64,000 nt of DNA from Lederbergia citrea. Its GTDB lineage: Bacteria; Bacillota; Bacilli; Bacillales; Bacillaceae_C. Both the position numbers and the translations under genes were made by a program. The notes below the pieces were generated by a model that saw only the letters and a list, made by a program, of their open reading frames with translations, had not been told where the DNA came from and did not search any database. This document shows positions 17,104 to 25,519 of this stretch, one piece after another. The stretch lies in the NCBI RefSeq assembly GCF_018343525.1, contig NZ_JAGYPH010000002.1, positions 1,054,001 through 1,118,000 on the forward strand, written 5' to 3'. Numbering within the stretch: the stretch's first letter is position 1; each line of letters begins with the position of its first letter.

Positions 17104-18054
17104 ATGAAAAAAGTCATTGCAAAAAGGCTATTAAATGCGATTCCGCTCTTATTTATGATTTCAATCATTGCATTTTTGCTCATAAAAATGGCGCCTGGAG
17201 ATCCTGTTCGAAGCTTTGTAACGCCAGACATGAACCCTGATGATGTTGAGCGGATACGTAAGAGCTTAGGCCTGGATAAGCCGGTCCATATTCAGTATTT
17301 TCTATGGTTGCAAAATATTCTTACAGGTAATTTTGGTTACTCCATCGTCAGTAAACGCCCTGTATTAGAGATGATTGTAGAACGGCTCCCGGCAACGATG
17401 GGGTTAATGGGTGCATCCTTGATTGTTTCCTTGATTTTGGCGATTCCCATTGGATTGTATACAGCAGTCAAAAAGAATTCATTGTTTGATAAATTCGCTA
17501 ATTTTCTTTCTTATATCGGCATTTCGATTCCTATTTTCTGGTTTGCATTAATGCTGATATATTTATTTTCCCTTAAATGGAACCTACTGCCGAGTATGGG
17601 GATGAGAACAGTAGGTGTTTCATCAGCATGGGATGTTATGAAGCATGGGATTTTACCATGTTCAGTTCTCGCTTTTCAAAATATATCTGTCTACATGCGG
17701 TATATAAGGTCAAGTACCATTCGTCAGCTTGATGAGGACTACGTCCAAATTCAGTATGCATATGGAGCGACAAGAGATCGGATTCTCTTTCATCATGTTC
17801 TGAGAAATGTATTATTGCCGATTATTACGATTATTGGTTTATCGATACCCAGTCTGGTAGGCGGGGCTTTTATTACGGAGACTGTTTTTTCCTGGCCAGG
17901 TCTTGGATTACTAGGGGTTACTTCTATTTTTAGTTTTGATTACCCTGTCATCATGGCAATCACACTCTTCTCATCCATTATGCTCGTCATTGGGAACTTG
18001 GTTGCTGACATTTTATATAGTGTAGTTGATCCGCGGATACGGTTGAGGGGGTAA
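17104..18054 (+). CDS. ABC transporter permease, OppB/DppB type
   Basis: A 316-aa inner-membrane permease with the OppB arrangement: one N-terminal helix (about residues 10-30), an extracytoplasmic segment holding GDPVRSFV and SLGLDKP, then five helices. The EAA loop that contacts the ATPase reads around YAYGATRDRILFHHVLRN. AGGAGG lies just before the ATG. It pairs with the OppC-type permease downstream to form the channel for whatever the SBP captures. The membership in the peptide/nickel/oligosaccharide permease family is clear. Confidence 0.93.
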   Translation: MKKVIAKRLLNAIPLLFMISIIAFLLIKMAPGDPVRSFVTPDMNPDDVERIRKSLGLDKPVHIQYFLWLQNILTGNFGYSIVSKRPVLEMIVERLPATMGLMGASLIVSLILAIPIGLYTAVKKNSLFDKFANFLSYIGISIPIFWFALMLIYLFSLKWNLLPSMGMRTVGVSSAWDVMKHGILPCSVLAFQNISVYMRYIRSSTIRQLDEDYVQIQYAYGATRDRILFHHVLRNVLLPIITIIGLSIPSLVGGAFITETVFSWPGLGLLGVTSIFSFDYPVIMAITLFSSIMLVIGNLVADILYSVVDPRIRLRG

Positions 18055-18058
18055 AACA

Positions 18059-18904
18059 ATGAATATACGCAGATGGAATAACGTAAAAAATGAATTATTT
18101 AAAAATAAATTTGCTTTGCTTGCTCTAATCACGTTGATTATATTTACTGCTGCATCCGTGTTTGCCTTTTTATCACCCTTTGACCCAAACAAAATGTCGG
18201 TGATGGATCGCCTTCAGTCTCCAAGTGGTGGCCATATTTTCGGTACAGATGATTATGGTAGAGATTATTTTACACGTGCATTATACGGCGGGCGTGTTTC
18301 ACTTGCCGTAGGCTTTTTATCCATGGCTGTTGCAGTAATCGTTGGAACCGCTGTTGGTACAATTAGCGGTTATTTTGGAGGGTGGATTGATAATCTGCTA
18401 ATGAGGTTTGTTGAGGTTTTGATGTCCATTCCATCATTCTTTTTAATGCTTCTTCTTAATGCTTATATGAAACCTGGAATTACAACCCTTGTCCTGATTA
18501 TTGGATTAATGACATGGATGGAAATCGCAAGGATTGTTAGATCGGAAACATTATCTGTGAAGGAACGAGAATACGTAATGTATGCAAAAGCATCAGGACA
18601 ATCATCTTTCTTCATAATCTTTAAACATATTGTTCCAAACATAGCCTCAACTATTATTATTGCCGGGACATTAAATATTGCAACTGCTATTTTGATGGAA
18701 TCTTCCCTCAGTTTCCTAGGTTTGGGTGTACAACAGCCCAATTCATCTTGGGGAAGCATGCTTAATAATGCCCAAGGATATATTGGCGATGTATGGCATT
18801 TAACATTGTTCCCGGGTTTTCTAATCTTGCTGACTGTCCTGAGCTTTAATGTTTTGGGAAATGTCCTTCGTGTTGCATTTGAACCAAAGGGACAAAAACA
18901 ATAG
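18059..18904 (+). CDS. ABC transporter permease, OppC/DppC type
   Basis: A 281-aa inner-membrane permease of the OppC type. The N-terminal region has the OppC_N helix and the FGTDDYGRDYFTRALYGGRVSL motif typical of this partner. The EAA loop is in YAKASGQSSFFIIFKHIVPN, and SLSFLGLGVQQP precedes the last helices. It starts four bases after the OppB-type gene with its own GGGGG-type site, so the two should be made in equal amounts. Confidence 0.93.
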   Translation: MNIRRWNNVKNELFKNKFALLALITLIIFTAASVFAFLSPFDPNKMSVMDRLQSPSGGHIFGTDDYGRDYFTRALYGGRVSLAVGFLSMAVAVIVGTAVGTISGYFGGWIDNLLMRFVEVLMSIPSFFLMLLLNAYMKPGITTLVLIIGLMTWMEIARIVRSETLSVKEREYVMYAKASGQSSFFIIFKHIVPNIASTIIIAGTLNIATAILMESSLSFLGLGVQQPNSSWGSMLNNAQGYIGDVWHLTLFPGFLILLTVLSFNVLGNVLRVAFEPKGQKQ

Positions 18905-18936
18905 AAATGAACGACATCTAGATGGGAGGGAACGAT

Positions 18937-19938
18937 ATGGCAGAAACATTGTTGGAAGTAAAAGATTTAAAAACATCATTTTTCACGGAAGCCGGCGAAG
19001 TGCAAGCCGTAAGAGGAGTAAGCTTCACTTTAAAAAAAGGAGAAGTATGTGGAATTGTTGGTGAATCAGGAAGCGGAAAGAGCGTGATGGCAAAATCCGT
19101 CATCTCTCTTATTCAGCCGCCCGGGAGAATTAAAGAAGGAAAAGTAAATCTAAAGGGTGAAAATCTTTTAGTAAAATCTCAAAAGGAACTCCGTACAATT
19201 CGAGGCAATCAAATCGCTTTGATTTCCCAAGATCCGATGTCAGCAATGAATCCGGTAATCAAAATTGGCAAACAGCTGACAGAGGTAATTACCCGTCATC
19301 AAGGGCTTGGGAAAAAAGCAGCCGAAGCTTTAGCTGCTGGCTTACTTCGTCAAGTAGGTATTTCATCTCCGGAAGAAAGATTAAAGCAATATCCTCACGA
19401 ACTAAGCGGAGGGATGAAACAGCGTGTGATGATTGCCATGGCGATTTCATGCCGACCAGAATTATTGATAGCGGATGAGCCAACGACTGCTCTTGATGTT
19501 ACCATTCAAGCACAAATTCTCGATATTATGCAAGATTTGAGAAGTAAGAATGATATGGCCATGTTATTAATTACCCATGATCTCGGAGTTGTTTCGCAAA
19601 ATTGTGAGAGAGTGATAGTCATGTATGGGGGCCTTGTCATGGAAGAGGGACCTGTAAAAGAAGTTTTCCAACACCCGAAGCATCCTTATACAGAAGGTTT
19701 GCTTCGCTCGTTGCCTAGAATGACCAATGGTGTAAAAGAACGACTCATTCCAATCCAAGGTACTCCTCCAGATTTATTGGACCCGCCAAAAGGATGTCCT
19801 TTTGCCGAGCGCTGTCCATATACAATGGGGATTTGTAAAGAGCAGATGCCACCCCATTTTAAGATCGGCGATGATCGATCCACAATGTGTTGGCTAGAAG
19901 ATCAAGAAATCAAGAAAAGAGGGGATATGAATGAGTGA
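18937..19938 (+). CDS. ABC transporter ATP-binding protein, OppD/DppD type
   Basis: A 333-aa ATPase. Walker A is GESGSGKS near residues 41-48, the ABC signature is LSGGMKQRV, and Walker B reads [12 protein letters not shown]. The C-terminal oligo_HPY extension includes a cysteine cluster (CPFAERCPY, then two further Cys), which in OppD/DppD proteins can carry an Fe-S cluster. The ATG at 18937 is preceded by GGGAGGG; the in-frame ATG at 18922 lies upstream of that site. The stop overlaps the next gene by eight bases, indicating coupled synthesis of the two ATPases. Confidence 0.93.
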   Translation: MAETLLEVKDLKTSFFTEAGEVQAVRGVSFTLKKGEVCGIVGESGSGKSVMAKSVISLIQPPGRIKEGKVNLKGENLLVKSQKELRTIRGNQIALISQDPMSAMNPVIKIGKQLTEVITRHQGLGKKAAEALAAGLLRQVGISSPEERLKQYPHELSGGMKQRVMIAMAISCRPELLIADEPTTALDVTIQAQILDIMQDLRSKNDMAMLLITHDLGVVSQNCERVIVMYGGLVMEEGPVKEVFQHPKHPYTEGLLRSLPRMTNGVKERLIPIQGTPPDLLDPPKGCPFAERCPYTMGICKEQMPPHFKIGDDRSTMCWLEDQEIKKRGDMNE

Positions 19939-20911
19939 GAGCAAGACGTTAGTCGATGTTCAAAATCTAAAAAAATATTTCCCTGTGAAAAGTAGTATTT
20001 TCAGAAGAGAGCCACAGTATTTGAAAGCTGTAGATGGGATTAGTTTTACCATTCAAAAAGGGGAAACGCTCGGTCTTGTTGGTGAATCTGGATGCGGAAA
20101 ATCAACCGTTGGAAGAAGTATTATTAGATTGTATGATCCAACTTCAGGAAGTGTCATTTTTGATGGTACTGATATTACTACTTTAAATGAGAGAGAATTA
20201 AAGAAATATCAACGTCGGATGCAGGCTGTTTTTCAAGACCCTTATGCATCGTTAAATCCAACGATGAATGTATTCGAGTTGATTAGCGAACCGATGAAGA
20301 TTCATGGTTCACAATCTGTTCAGGAAAGAAAAGAATTCATTTTAGACTTGTTGGATAAAGTCGGATTGAAGTCTGATCACTTATATCGATATCCGCATGA
20401 ATTTAGCGGTGGTCAAAGACAAAGAGTAAGCATTGCAAGGGCTCTTTCAGTCACACCTGAATTTATCCTTTGTGATGAGCCTATTTCAGCTTTAGATGTA
20501 TCTGTCCAAGCGCAAGTAGTGAATATGCTTGAGGATATTCAAAAAGAAACAGGTGTGACATATTTATTCATTGCTCATGATCTATCTATGGTCCGCCATA
20601 TTTCAACAAGAATCGGTGTGATGTACCTTGGTAATCTAGTAGAAATTGGCGGAAGCAATGAGGTTTACACGAATCCACTCCATCCATATACCCAAGCATT
20701 ATTATCAGCTATTCCTGAAACTGATACAGTAAACGAAAAACGTGAACGGATTATTTTAAAAGGAGAAGTGCCGAGCCCGCTTCATTCACCATCTGGATGC
20801 AAGTTTCGTACAAGATGTCCACATGCAATGAAAGTTTGTGCGGAAATCGTACCACCGATGATGGAAATTGAAAAAGGTCATCAAGTCGCTTGTCATCTAT
20901 ATGGAAATTAA
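19931..20911 (+). CDS. ABC transporter ATP-binding protein, OppF/DppF type
   Basis: A 326-aa ATPase partner of the OppD-type protein. Walker A GESGCGKST, signature FSGGQRQRVS, Walker B FILCDEPISALD and the switch His in FIAHDLSMV are all intact. The C-terminus again has a Cys-rich oligo_HPY region (CKFRTRCPH). The start AGAGGGGATATGAATG lies inside the end of the previous gene. With the preceding four genes it makes a complete importer. Confidence 0.93.
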   Translation: MSESKTLVDVQNLKKYFPVKSSIFRREPQYLKAVDGISFTIQKGETLGLVGESGCGKSTVGRSIIRLYDPTSGSVIFDGTDITTLNERELKKYQRRMQAVFQDPYASLNPTMNVFELISEPMKIHGSQSVQERKEFILDLLDKVGLKSDHLYRYPHEFSGGQRQRVSIARALSVTPEFILCDEPISALDVSVQAQVVNMLEDIQKETGVTYLFIAHDLSMVRHISTRIGVMYLGNLVEIGGSNEVYTNPLHPYTQALLSAIPETDTVNEKRERIILKGEVPSPLHSPSGCKFRTRCPHAMKVCAEIVPPMMEIEKGHQVACHLYGN

Positions 20912-20934
20912 CGAAAGTGGGGATATAGTTATTC

Positions 20935-21375
20935 ATGGAAAAGGTTAAACTGGCCCTGAATTATGCTTTGATGATTGAAATGGCCTGCAAGTATGGCTAC
21001 GGAGATTTGGAGTTTTTACAATTGCTTGAAAATCGAGAAGTCCATAAGTTACAGGAAATAGGCGAAGGAATTCCTGACTGGGAGACTTTGATTGATTACT
21101 ATCACGATCATCGTGAGAAAATTGAGGAAGCGATCCAAACAGGATATCAAATCACTTTCTTGACTAAAGGTGCGTTGAAGTCTCTTCTTAAAATTAAATT
21201 TAGTTTGGTAGAAAATCAACATTTTCTGGATGCCGGCGATTATTTAGACGAAGTTGATTTATCTAATGAAGCTCTAGAAGAATTGCGTGGGATGTTGGCG
21301 GAAAACTGGACAATTGTTGATAATGCTAAAAGTAATGTATCTATCGAATTGACTTACAATCAGAAAAGTAGTTAA
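20935..21375 (+). CDS. protein of unknown function at the end of the transporter operon
   Basis: A 146-aa soluble, mostly helical, acidic protein that I do not recognise. It starts 23 bases after the OppF-type gene, so it is probably co-transcribed. There is no signal peptide, membrane segment, Cys pair or nucleotide motif. Notable features are an N-terminal ALNYALMIEMACKYGYGD segment and a middle with many Tyr, His and charged residues (IDYYHDHREKIEEA). It may be an accessory or regulatory protein of the locus, or simply a neighbour. The ribosome binding site (AGTGGGGATA) is weak but acceptable. Confidence 0.65.
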   Translation: MEKVKLALNYALMIEMACKYGYGDLEFLQLLENREVHKLQEIGEGIPDWETLIDYYHDHREKIEEAIQTGYQITFLTKGALKSLLKIKFSLVENQHFLDAGDYLDEVDLSNEALEELRGMLAENWTIVDNAKSNVSIELTYNQKSS

Positions 21376-21378
21376 CTA

Positions 21379-21402
21379 TTTTGTCAAAGCTATATGACAA
21401 AA
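21379..21402. promoter_or_regulatory. perfect 8-bp palindrome upstream of yusI
   Basis: TTTTGTCA (21379-21386) and TGACAAAA (21395-21402) are separated by eight bases. The palindrome lies between the end of the accessory locus and yusI. It has no T-run, so an operator is more likely than a terminator. A TATACT at 21420-21425 could be a -10 but no good -35 is in register. Confidence 0.3.
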
Positions 21403-21482
21403 CCCGGCGAATAGTAGAGTATACTATATCGTATATGAGGCTCCTATTTGCTGGGGAAATAATGGAGAGAGGAGGTATTATT

Positions 21483-21848
21483 ATGGCGCTAACAATTTAT
21501 TCATATCCTACTTGTGGCACATGCCGGAAAGCAAAGAAATGGTTGGAGGATCATCAAAAAGATTTTCAAGAATTACATATTGTTGAAAATCCACCTTCGC
21601 GAGACGAGATTGAGGCATTATATAGAAGCAGTGGACTTGAATTGAAAAAAATGTTTAATACGAGTGGAAAAAAATACCGCGAACTCGGGTTGAAAGATAA
21701 GATTCGTGATGCATCTGAAGATGAACTGCTTGATATACTATCTACCGATGGAATGCTGATGAAAAGGCCGATTGTAACTGATGGAAACAAAACGACGGTA
21801 GGCTTCAAAGATTCAGAGTTTGAGCAGGTTTGGGGCAGTCCTCAATAA
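21483..21848 (+). CDS. yusI: ArsC/Spx family thioredoxin-fold protein YusI
   Basis: A 121-aa protein of the arsenate reductase/Spx family with a CxxC pair (C11, C14 in YPTCGTCRK) at the start of the thioredoxin-like fold. RPIV near residue 95 is the family arginine motif. It is likely a small redox or stress protein and not a true arsenate reductase, since there are no ars genes nearby. AGAGGAGG lies seven bases before the ATG at 21483; longer in-frame starts were rejected. It is followed by gcvH, as in B. subtilis. Confidence 0.88.
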   Translation: MALTIYSYPTCGTCRKAKKWLEDHQKDFQELHIVENPPSRDEIEALYRSSGLELKKMFNTSGKKYRELGLKDKIRDASEDELLDILSTDGMLMKRPIVTDGNKTTVGFKDSEFEQVWGSPQ

Positions 21849-21862
21849 TGTAAACAGGAATC

Positions 21863-21891
21863 TTGATTTAATCTAGGTCTTTATGTACATT
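21863..21891 (+). promoter_or_regulatory. possible sigma-A promoter of gcvH
   Basis: TTGATT (21863-21868) and TACATT (21886-21891) with a 17-bp spacer, 33 bases before the gcvH start. The match is moderate. Confidence 0.35.
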
Positions 21892-21923
21892 GGTATTAGA
21901 CAATTTTATGGAGGGGTTTTTAT

Positions 21924-22307
21924 ATGAATTTGCCAAAAGAACTTCGTTATTCCGACGAGCACGAGTGGGTAAAAGAAGAGGGAGAAAAGGTTAGAATCGG
22001 TATCACTGATTTTGCTCAATCAGAGCTAGGAGATATTGTTTTTGTTGAGCTTCCAGAAGTTGGCGATGAAGTAACTGCAGACGAGCCATTCGGAAGCGTT
22101 GAGTCTGTTAAAACCGTTTCTGAACTATACGCTCCGCTTAGTGGAAAGGTAGTAGCGGTAAACGAAGATCTTGAAGACAGCCCAGAATTTGTAAATGAGT
22201 CTCCGTATGAAAAAGCATGGATGATTGTCGTGGAACCATCTGACAAAAGTGAAATGGACAATCTTATGTCTGCCGAAGATTATGAGAAAATGACAACTGA
22301 GGGATAA
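21924..22307 (+). CDS. gcvH: glycine cleavage system H protein
   Basis: A 127-aa lipoyl carrier of the glycine cleavage system. The lipoyl-lysine is K63 in ESVKTVSE, within the usual hammerhead fold. In Firmicutes GcvH also serves as the hub for lipoyl transfer to other complexes. The sequence is complete and canonical, starting after GGAGGGG. The other gcv genes are not in this window, which is normal for Bacillus. A strong terminator follows. Confidence 0.97.
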   Translation: MNLPKELRYSDEHEWVKEEGEKVRIGITDFAQSELGDIVFVELPEVGDEVTADEPFGSVESVKTVSELYAPLSGKVVAVNEDLEDSPEFVNESPYEKAWMIVVEPSDKSEMDNLMSAEDYEKMTTEG

Positions 22308-22313
22308 TAAATG

Positions 22314-22346
22314 ATGCACCTGGGCGATGCGCCAAGGTGCATTTTT
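22314..22346 (+). terminator. intrinsic terminator after gcvH
   Basis: ATGCACC (22314-22320) pairs with GGTGCAT (22336-22342), with an inner GGCG/CGCC stem and a T5 tail. Confidence 0.85.
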
Positions 22347-22374
22347 AAGTAAGGTCTGGAGTTGATGTTCAGCC

Positions 22375-22716
22375 ATGGAAAAAGTAATCATTGTCGAAGG
22401 CTTATCTGATAAAAAACGGGTGAAGAATATTATTAGTGAACCCATAGAAATCATTTGCACCAATGGAACCATCAGTCTGACGAGAATGGATGAGCTTATC
22501 GAGGAGCTTGATGGGAAAGACCTATATATTTTGGTCGATGCTGATGCTTCTGGGGAAAAGCTGCGGAAACAATTCAAACGAGAATTTCCACTGGCACGGC
22601 ATATATACATTGATCGTACATACAAAGAGGTGGCCACTGCGCCTTATGCACATCTTGCCTCTATATTGCTGAGGGCTAATATTAACATCAATTCAGAATT
22701 TCTTAAAAAAGGATGA
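22375..22716 (+). CDS. yusF: small Toprim-domain protein YusF
   Basis: A 113-aa stand-alone Toprim domain. IIVEGLSDK near residues 5-13 has the conserved Glu and LVDADASGEK near residues 52-61 has the DxD motif, so the metal-binding residues are present. It resembles B. subtilis YusF and ribonuclease M5-like Toprims. A nuclease or RNA-related role is likely from the fold, but the substrate is unknown. It precedes the thioredoxin-like gene by ten bases. Confidence 0.85.
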   Translation: MEKVIIVEGLSDKKRVKNIISEPIEIICTNGTISLTRMDELIEELDGKDLYILVDADASGEKLRKQFKREFPLARHIYIDRTYKEVATAPYAHLASILLRANININSEFLKKG

Positions 22717-22726
22717 ACTTTTTCTT

Positions 22727-23035
22727 ATGAACGATTGGTCTAAAGAGGACATTATGGCTATTTTTGATAATAAGAAATCAGCGGTCCTTTATTTTTACAC
22801 ACCATTATGCGGCACATGCCAAGTCGCTGGTAGAATGATGGACGTTGTAGAACAATTGATTCGCGATATTTCATTTGGAAAAACGGATTTAAATTATATG
22901 CCAGAAATCGCTGAACAGTTTTCGATTGAAAGTGTACCGTGCCTGCTAGTAGTAAAGGAAGGCCATATATCAGAAAAGATTTATGCGTTTAAATCTGTTC
23001 CCTATTTATATGATCTTATTAAGCGCTATATTTAG
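22727..23035 (+). CDS. yusE: thioredoxin-like protein YusE
   Basis: A 102-aa thioredoxin-fold protein with the active-site CGTC (C28, C31) after YFYTPL and a cis-proline loop at SVPC. There is no signal peptide, so it is cytoplasmic. The active-site dipeptide GT and an extra Cys after the cis-Pro differ from classical thioredoxin, so its partner is probably specialised. The ATG at 22727 has AAAAAGGATGA ten bases upstream. Confidence 0.88.
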   Translation: MNDWSKEDIMAIFDNKKSAVLYFYTPLCGTCQVAGRMMDVVEQLIRDISFGKTDLNYMPEIAEQFSIESVPCLLVVKEGHISEKIYAFKSVPYLYDLIKRYI

Positions 23036-23074
23036 TAGTAATTTGCTATTGTCGAAAAAGGCGGATAATTGTCA

Positions 23075-23103
23075 TTGACGAATTGAAACTTACATGTTAA
23101 AAT
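23075..23103 (+). promoter_or_regulatory. sigma-A promoter of the S-box operon
   Basis: TTGACG (23075-23080) and TAAAAT (23098-23103) with a 17-bp spacer and an extended TG at 23095-23096. It lies about 45 bases upstream of the riboswitch. Confidence 0.75.
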
Positions 23104-23148
23104 CACATTTATACAATTAGCTGACTAAAAATTTAATATCTTTTTGCT

Positions 23149-23313
23149 CTTATCGAGAGAGGTGGAGGGATGTGCCCTATGAAGCCCGGCAACCGTCACA
23201 TGTTGAAATGGTGCCAATTCACACAAAGTGTAAAAACTTTGATAGATGAGAGGAAGGATTGTATTTCACAATGCCTTTCTGCTCATTTATGCAGAAAGGT
23301 ATTTTTATTTTTA
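23149..23313 (+). promoter_or_regulatory. SAM-I (S-box) riboswitch with terminator
   Basis: The aptamer opens with CTTATCGAGAGAGGTGGAGG and continues with GCCCTATGAAGCCCGGCAACC and GGTGCCAATTC, closing with GATAGATGAG near 23250. These are the classic S-box conserved blocks. The expression platform is a terminator (CCTTTCTGC at 23274-23282 with GCAGAAAGG at 23291-23299, then T-rich). SAM binding should favour termination, so the oxidase and metQ are expected to be expressed when SAM is low. Confidence 0.96.
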
Positions 23314-23343
23314 AGGAGCCTACTAATCGAGGTGAAGATAAAC

Positions 23344-24498
23344 ATGGGAGAAAAATCAGCGGATTGGGATGTAGCCGTCATCGGGTTAGGCTCAATGGGA
23401 AGTTTTGCATTTTGGCAGCTTGCACGTATGGGAATAAAGGTGGTTGGATTTGATCGCTATAAACCCGGACATGATCATGGGGCAGGTCATGGTGAATCGA
23501 GAATTTTCCGGACGGCATACGGTGAAGGTGTTGAATATGTTCCCTTACTAAAAGAAGCTAGAGGACTTTGGCGTGAATTGGAATCTGAGACCGATACAGA
23601 GCTTTATGTAGAAACTGGCGGGACTATGTTTGGACCTAAGGAAGATGAATTTATCATTACTGTTCAAGACAGTGTGAAAAAATATCATCTTACACATAAA
23701 GTTTATGAACCGTCTGAGGCTAAGCAAATTTATCCGCCAATTAACTTTCAAGACAATCAATTAGCTGTTTTTGAAGAATTGGCAGGGTATGTAAAACCTG
23801 AACTGGCAATTGAAACTGCGGTAAAACGAGGAATAGAATTAGGTGGAACAGCTTTTACAGAACATCCTGTAACTGAAATTGAACCTGATACAGATCGCGT
23901 AACGATTAGATGTGGAGACAAACAAATTAGAGTGAAAAGGGTAATTGTTTCCGCCGGTGGCTGGACTTCTAAACTTCTTCCGGAATTGAATCTACCTCTT
24001 TCAATCGAACGTCAAGTGTTAGTTTGGTATAATGCTAGGAATCCCGAATTATTCGCACCAGAAAAGTTCCCGATCTTCTCTAGGGTAAGTAAAGGAAGAG
24101 GGTTTTACGGTTTCCCGTCACTAGATGGTAAAACAGTAAAGGTGGCATTCCATCATGGCGGTGAAATAGTCGATCACCCAGAGCAGGTGGATCGTATTAT
24201 TCATGAAAGTGATCTCGCACCTCTGACAGAGAAGGTGAAAAAATATTTGCCGGACTTGATACCGGAACCTGTTAGGGCAAAAACATGTTTTTATACAAAT
24301 ACACCAGATGAACATTTTGTTTTAGGTTTTGCACCGGGGATGCCAAATATAGTCCTGCTTGGTCCGATGGCTGGACATGGATTCAAGTTTGCTCCAATAA
24401 TGGGGAAGATTGCCGCCGAATTATCTACTAATCAAACTCCATCATTAGAGATCAGCATGTTTGACCCAAGTCGTTTTAAAAACACAAAAAAATACTAA
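23344..24498 (+). CDS. FAD-dependent N-methyl-amino-acid oxidase (SolA/sarcosine oxidase type)
   Basis: A 384-aa flavoenzyme of the monomeric sarcosine oxidase / N-methyltryptophan oxidase group. The Rossmann motif GLGSMG is at residues 14-19. GESRIFRTAYGEG matches the family substrate-side block. Cys315 in KTCFYTNTPDEHF is in place for covalent FAD attachment. The enzyme should demethylate an N-methyl amino acid to the amino acid, formaldehyde and hydrogen peroxide. The start at 23344 follows AGGTGA with eight bases of spacing; longer frames run through the riboswitch and were rejected. It is the first gene behind the SAM-I riboswitch and is followed by metQ, so an N-methylated sulfur amino acid is a plausible substrate (inference). 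Confidence 0.88.
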   Translation: MGEKSADWDVAVIGLGSMGSFAFWQLARMGIKVVGFDRYKPGHDHGAGHGESRIFRTAYGEGVEYVPLLKEARGLWRELESETDTELYVETGGTMFGPKEDEFIITVQDSVKKYHLTHKVYEPSEAKQIYPPINFQDNQLAVFEELAGYVKPELAIETAVKRGIELGGTAFTEHPVTEIEPDTDRVTIRCGDKQIRVKRVIVSAGGWTSKLLPELNLPLSIERQVLVWYNARNPELFAPEKFPIFSRVSKGRGFYGFPSLDGKTVKVAFHHGGEIVDHPEQVDRIIHESDLAPLTEKVKKYLPDLIPEPVRAKTCFYTNTPDEHFVLGFAPGMPNIVLLGPMAGHGFKFAPIMGKIAAELSTNQTPSLEISMFDPSRFKNTKKY

Positions 24499-24520
24499 AT
24501 AGAAACTGAGGGATATCACG

Positions 24521-25354
24521 ATGAAAAAAATATTTACGGTAATTTCATTAGGACTTATATTATTACTAGCTGCATGTGGATCAAATGGTAAATCCGAGAA
24601 GAATGTAGTCAAAGTTGGAACGAGTACAGCAGAAGCGCAAACTTGGAATCTAGTAAAAGATCTTGCAAAGGAAGAAGGAATTGAACTCGAAATCGTAAAA
24701 ATCGACGATTATGTTCAGCCGAATCTTGCATTAGATAGTGGCGAAATTGATATTAATGCCTTCCAAACAGTTGTTTATTTTGATAACTTTAAAGCAGAAC
24801 GCAAGCTTGATTTATCAGCGATTGGAACGACTAACATTTGGCCAATGGGAATATATTCAAAAGAAATTAATGATTTAAATGAACTAAAAGATGGAGACCA
24901 AGTCATTATTCCGAAAGATCCTACTAACTTAGGAAGAGCACTTTTACTAATGGAAAAAGCTGAATTAATTACATTGAAAAAAGGTTTTAGTGGGGCTGGC
25001 GGTGTTGAGAATGTTGAAGAGAACCCGAAAAACTTAAAAATTACAACAGTAGATTCAGGGCAAACAGCACGCGGTCTTGATGATGCTACACTTGCCATTA
25101 TTAACTCTGACAAGGCTATCGCTGCAGGATTAAACCCTACTAATGATCCTGTTTTCAGAGAAGATGCAAGCAATAAAGCTTATGTAAATATAATCGCTGC
25201 CCAAACGAAAAGAAAAGATGATGAGACATTAAATAAAATTGTGGAAATTTTTCACTCTGATAAAGTGAAGGAGTTTATCGAAGAAGAATTTAAAGGTGCT
25301 GCCGTGCCGGTGAGAGAGCCAATTTCTTTCTTGGATGACTACAAACAAAATTAA
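24521..25354 (+). CDS. metQ: methionine-binding lipoprotein MetQ
   Basis: A 277-aa NlpA-family binding lipoprotein with signal peptide and lipobox LAAC (Cys19). KVGTSTAEAQTW and the aromatic-rich INAFQTVVYFDNF segment fit the family, which binds D/L-methionine. It lies 22 bases after the oxidase and shares its riboswitch. The gene order here is Q-N-P, unlike the N-P-Q order of B. subtilis. Confidence 0.92.
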   Translation: MKKIFTVISLGLILLLAACGSNGKSEKNVVKVGTSTAEAQTWNLVKDLAKEEGIELEIVKIDDYVQPNLALDSGEIDINAFQTVVYFDNFKAERKLDLSAIGTTNIWPMGIYSKEINDLNELKDGDQVIIPKDPTNLGRALLLMEKAELITLKKGFSGAGGVENVEENPKNLKITTVDSGQTARGLDDATLAIINSDKAIAAGLNPTNDPVFREDASNKAYVNIIAAQTKRKDDETLNKIVEIFHSDKVKEFIEEEFKGAAVPVREPISFLDDYKQN

Positions 25355-25370
25355 TATGATATTATTACTC

Positions 25371-25399
25371 TTTAGCCTGTTTTCTAAAAACAGGCTAAA
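25371..25399 (+). other. 12-bp perfect hairpin at the 3' end of metQ
   Basis: TTTAGCCTGTTT (25371-25382) pairs with AAACAGGCTAAA (25388-25399) around a 5-nt loop. No T-run follows, so it is probably an RNA-stabilising or partially terminating element that raises metQ mRNA over metNP. On the minus strand it is flanked by no gene. Confidence 0.6.
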
Positions 25400-25456
25400 G
25401 TTATGAAGAAATGATGATTTTTCTTGTTTATTTCTTTGTGGTAAAATTGTACCGCA

Positions 25457-25462
25457 TATAAT
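25457..25462 (+). promoter_or_regulatory. candidate -10 box upstream of metN
   Basis: A perfect TATAAT lies 58 bases before metN. The best -35 (TTGTGG, 25436-25441) is only 15 bp away, so the promoter is uncertain. If real, metNP would have a start not governed by the riboswitch. Confidence 0.35.
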
Positions 25463-25519
25463 TAGTCTATTAAGATTAGCTAATGAAACTATATTTTAAT
25501 GAAGTAAGGAGATATATAC

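Noticed and set aside
36..21375. Sulfoquinovose degradation locus
   Set aside because: The combination of kinases, aldolase, epimerase and isomerase is reminiscent, but there is no GH31 sulfoquinovosidase, no sulfo-specific aldolase or transaldolase, and no sulfonate exporter.
22125..22637. A 170-codon open frame on the minus strand across gcvH and yusF
   Set aside because: It lies antisense to two well-supported genes, crosses the gcvH terminator and has no ribosome binding site or family resemblance.
23170..23343. Longer N-terminus for the FAD oxidase
   Set aside because: The frame runs through the conserved SAM-I riboswitch and its terminator; the ATG at 23344 has a proper ribosome binding site and gives the family N-terminus.
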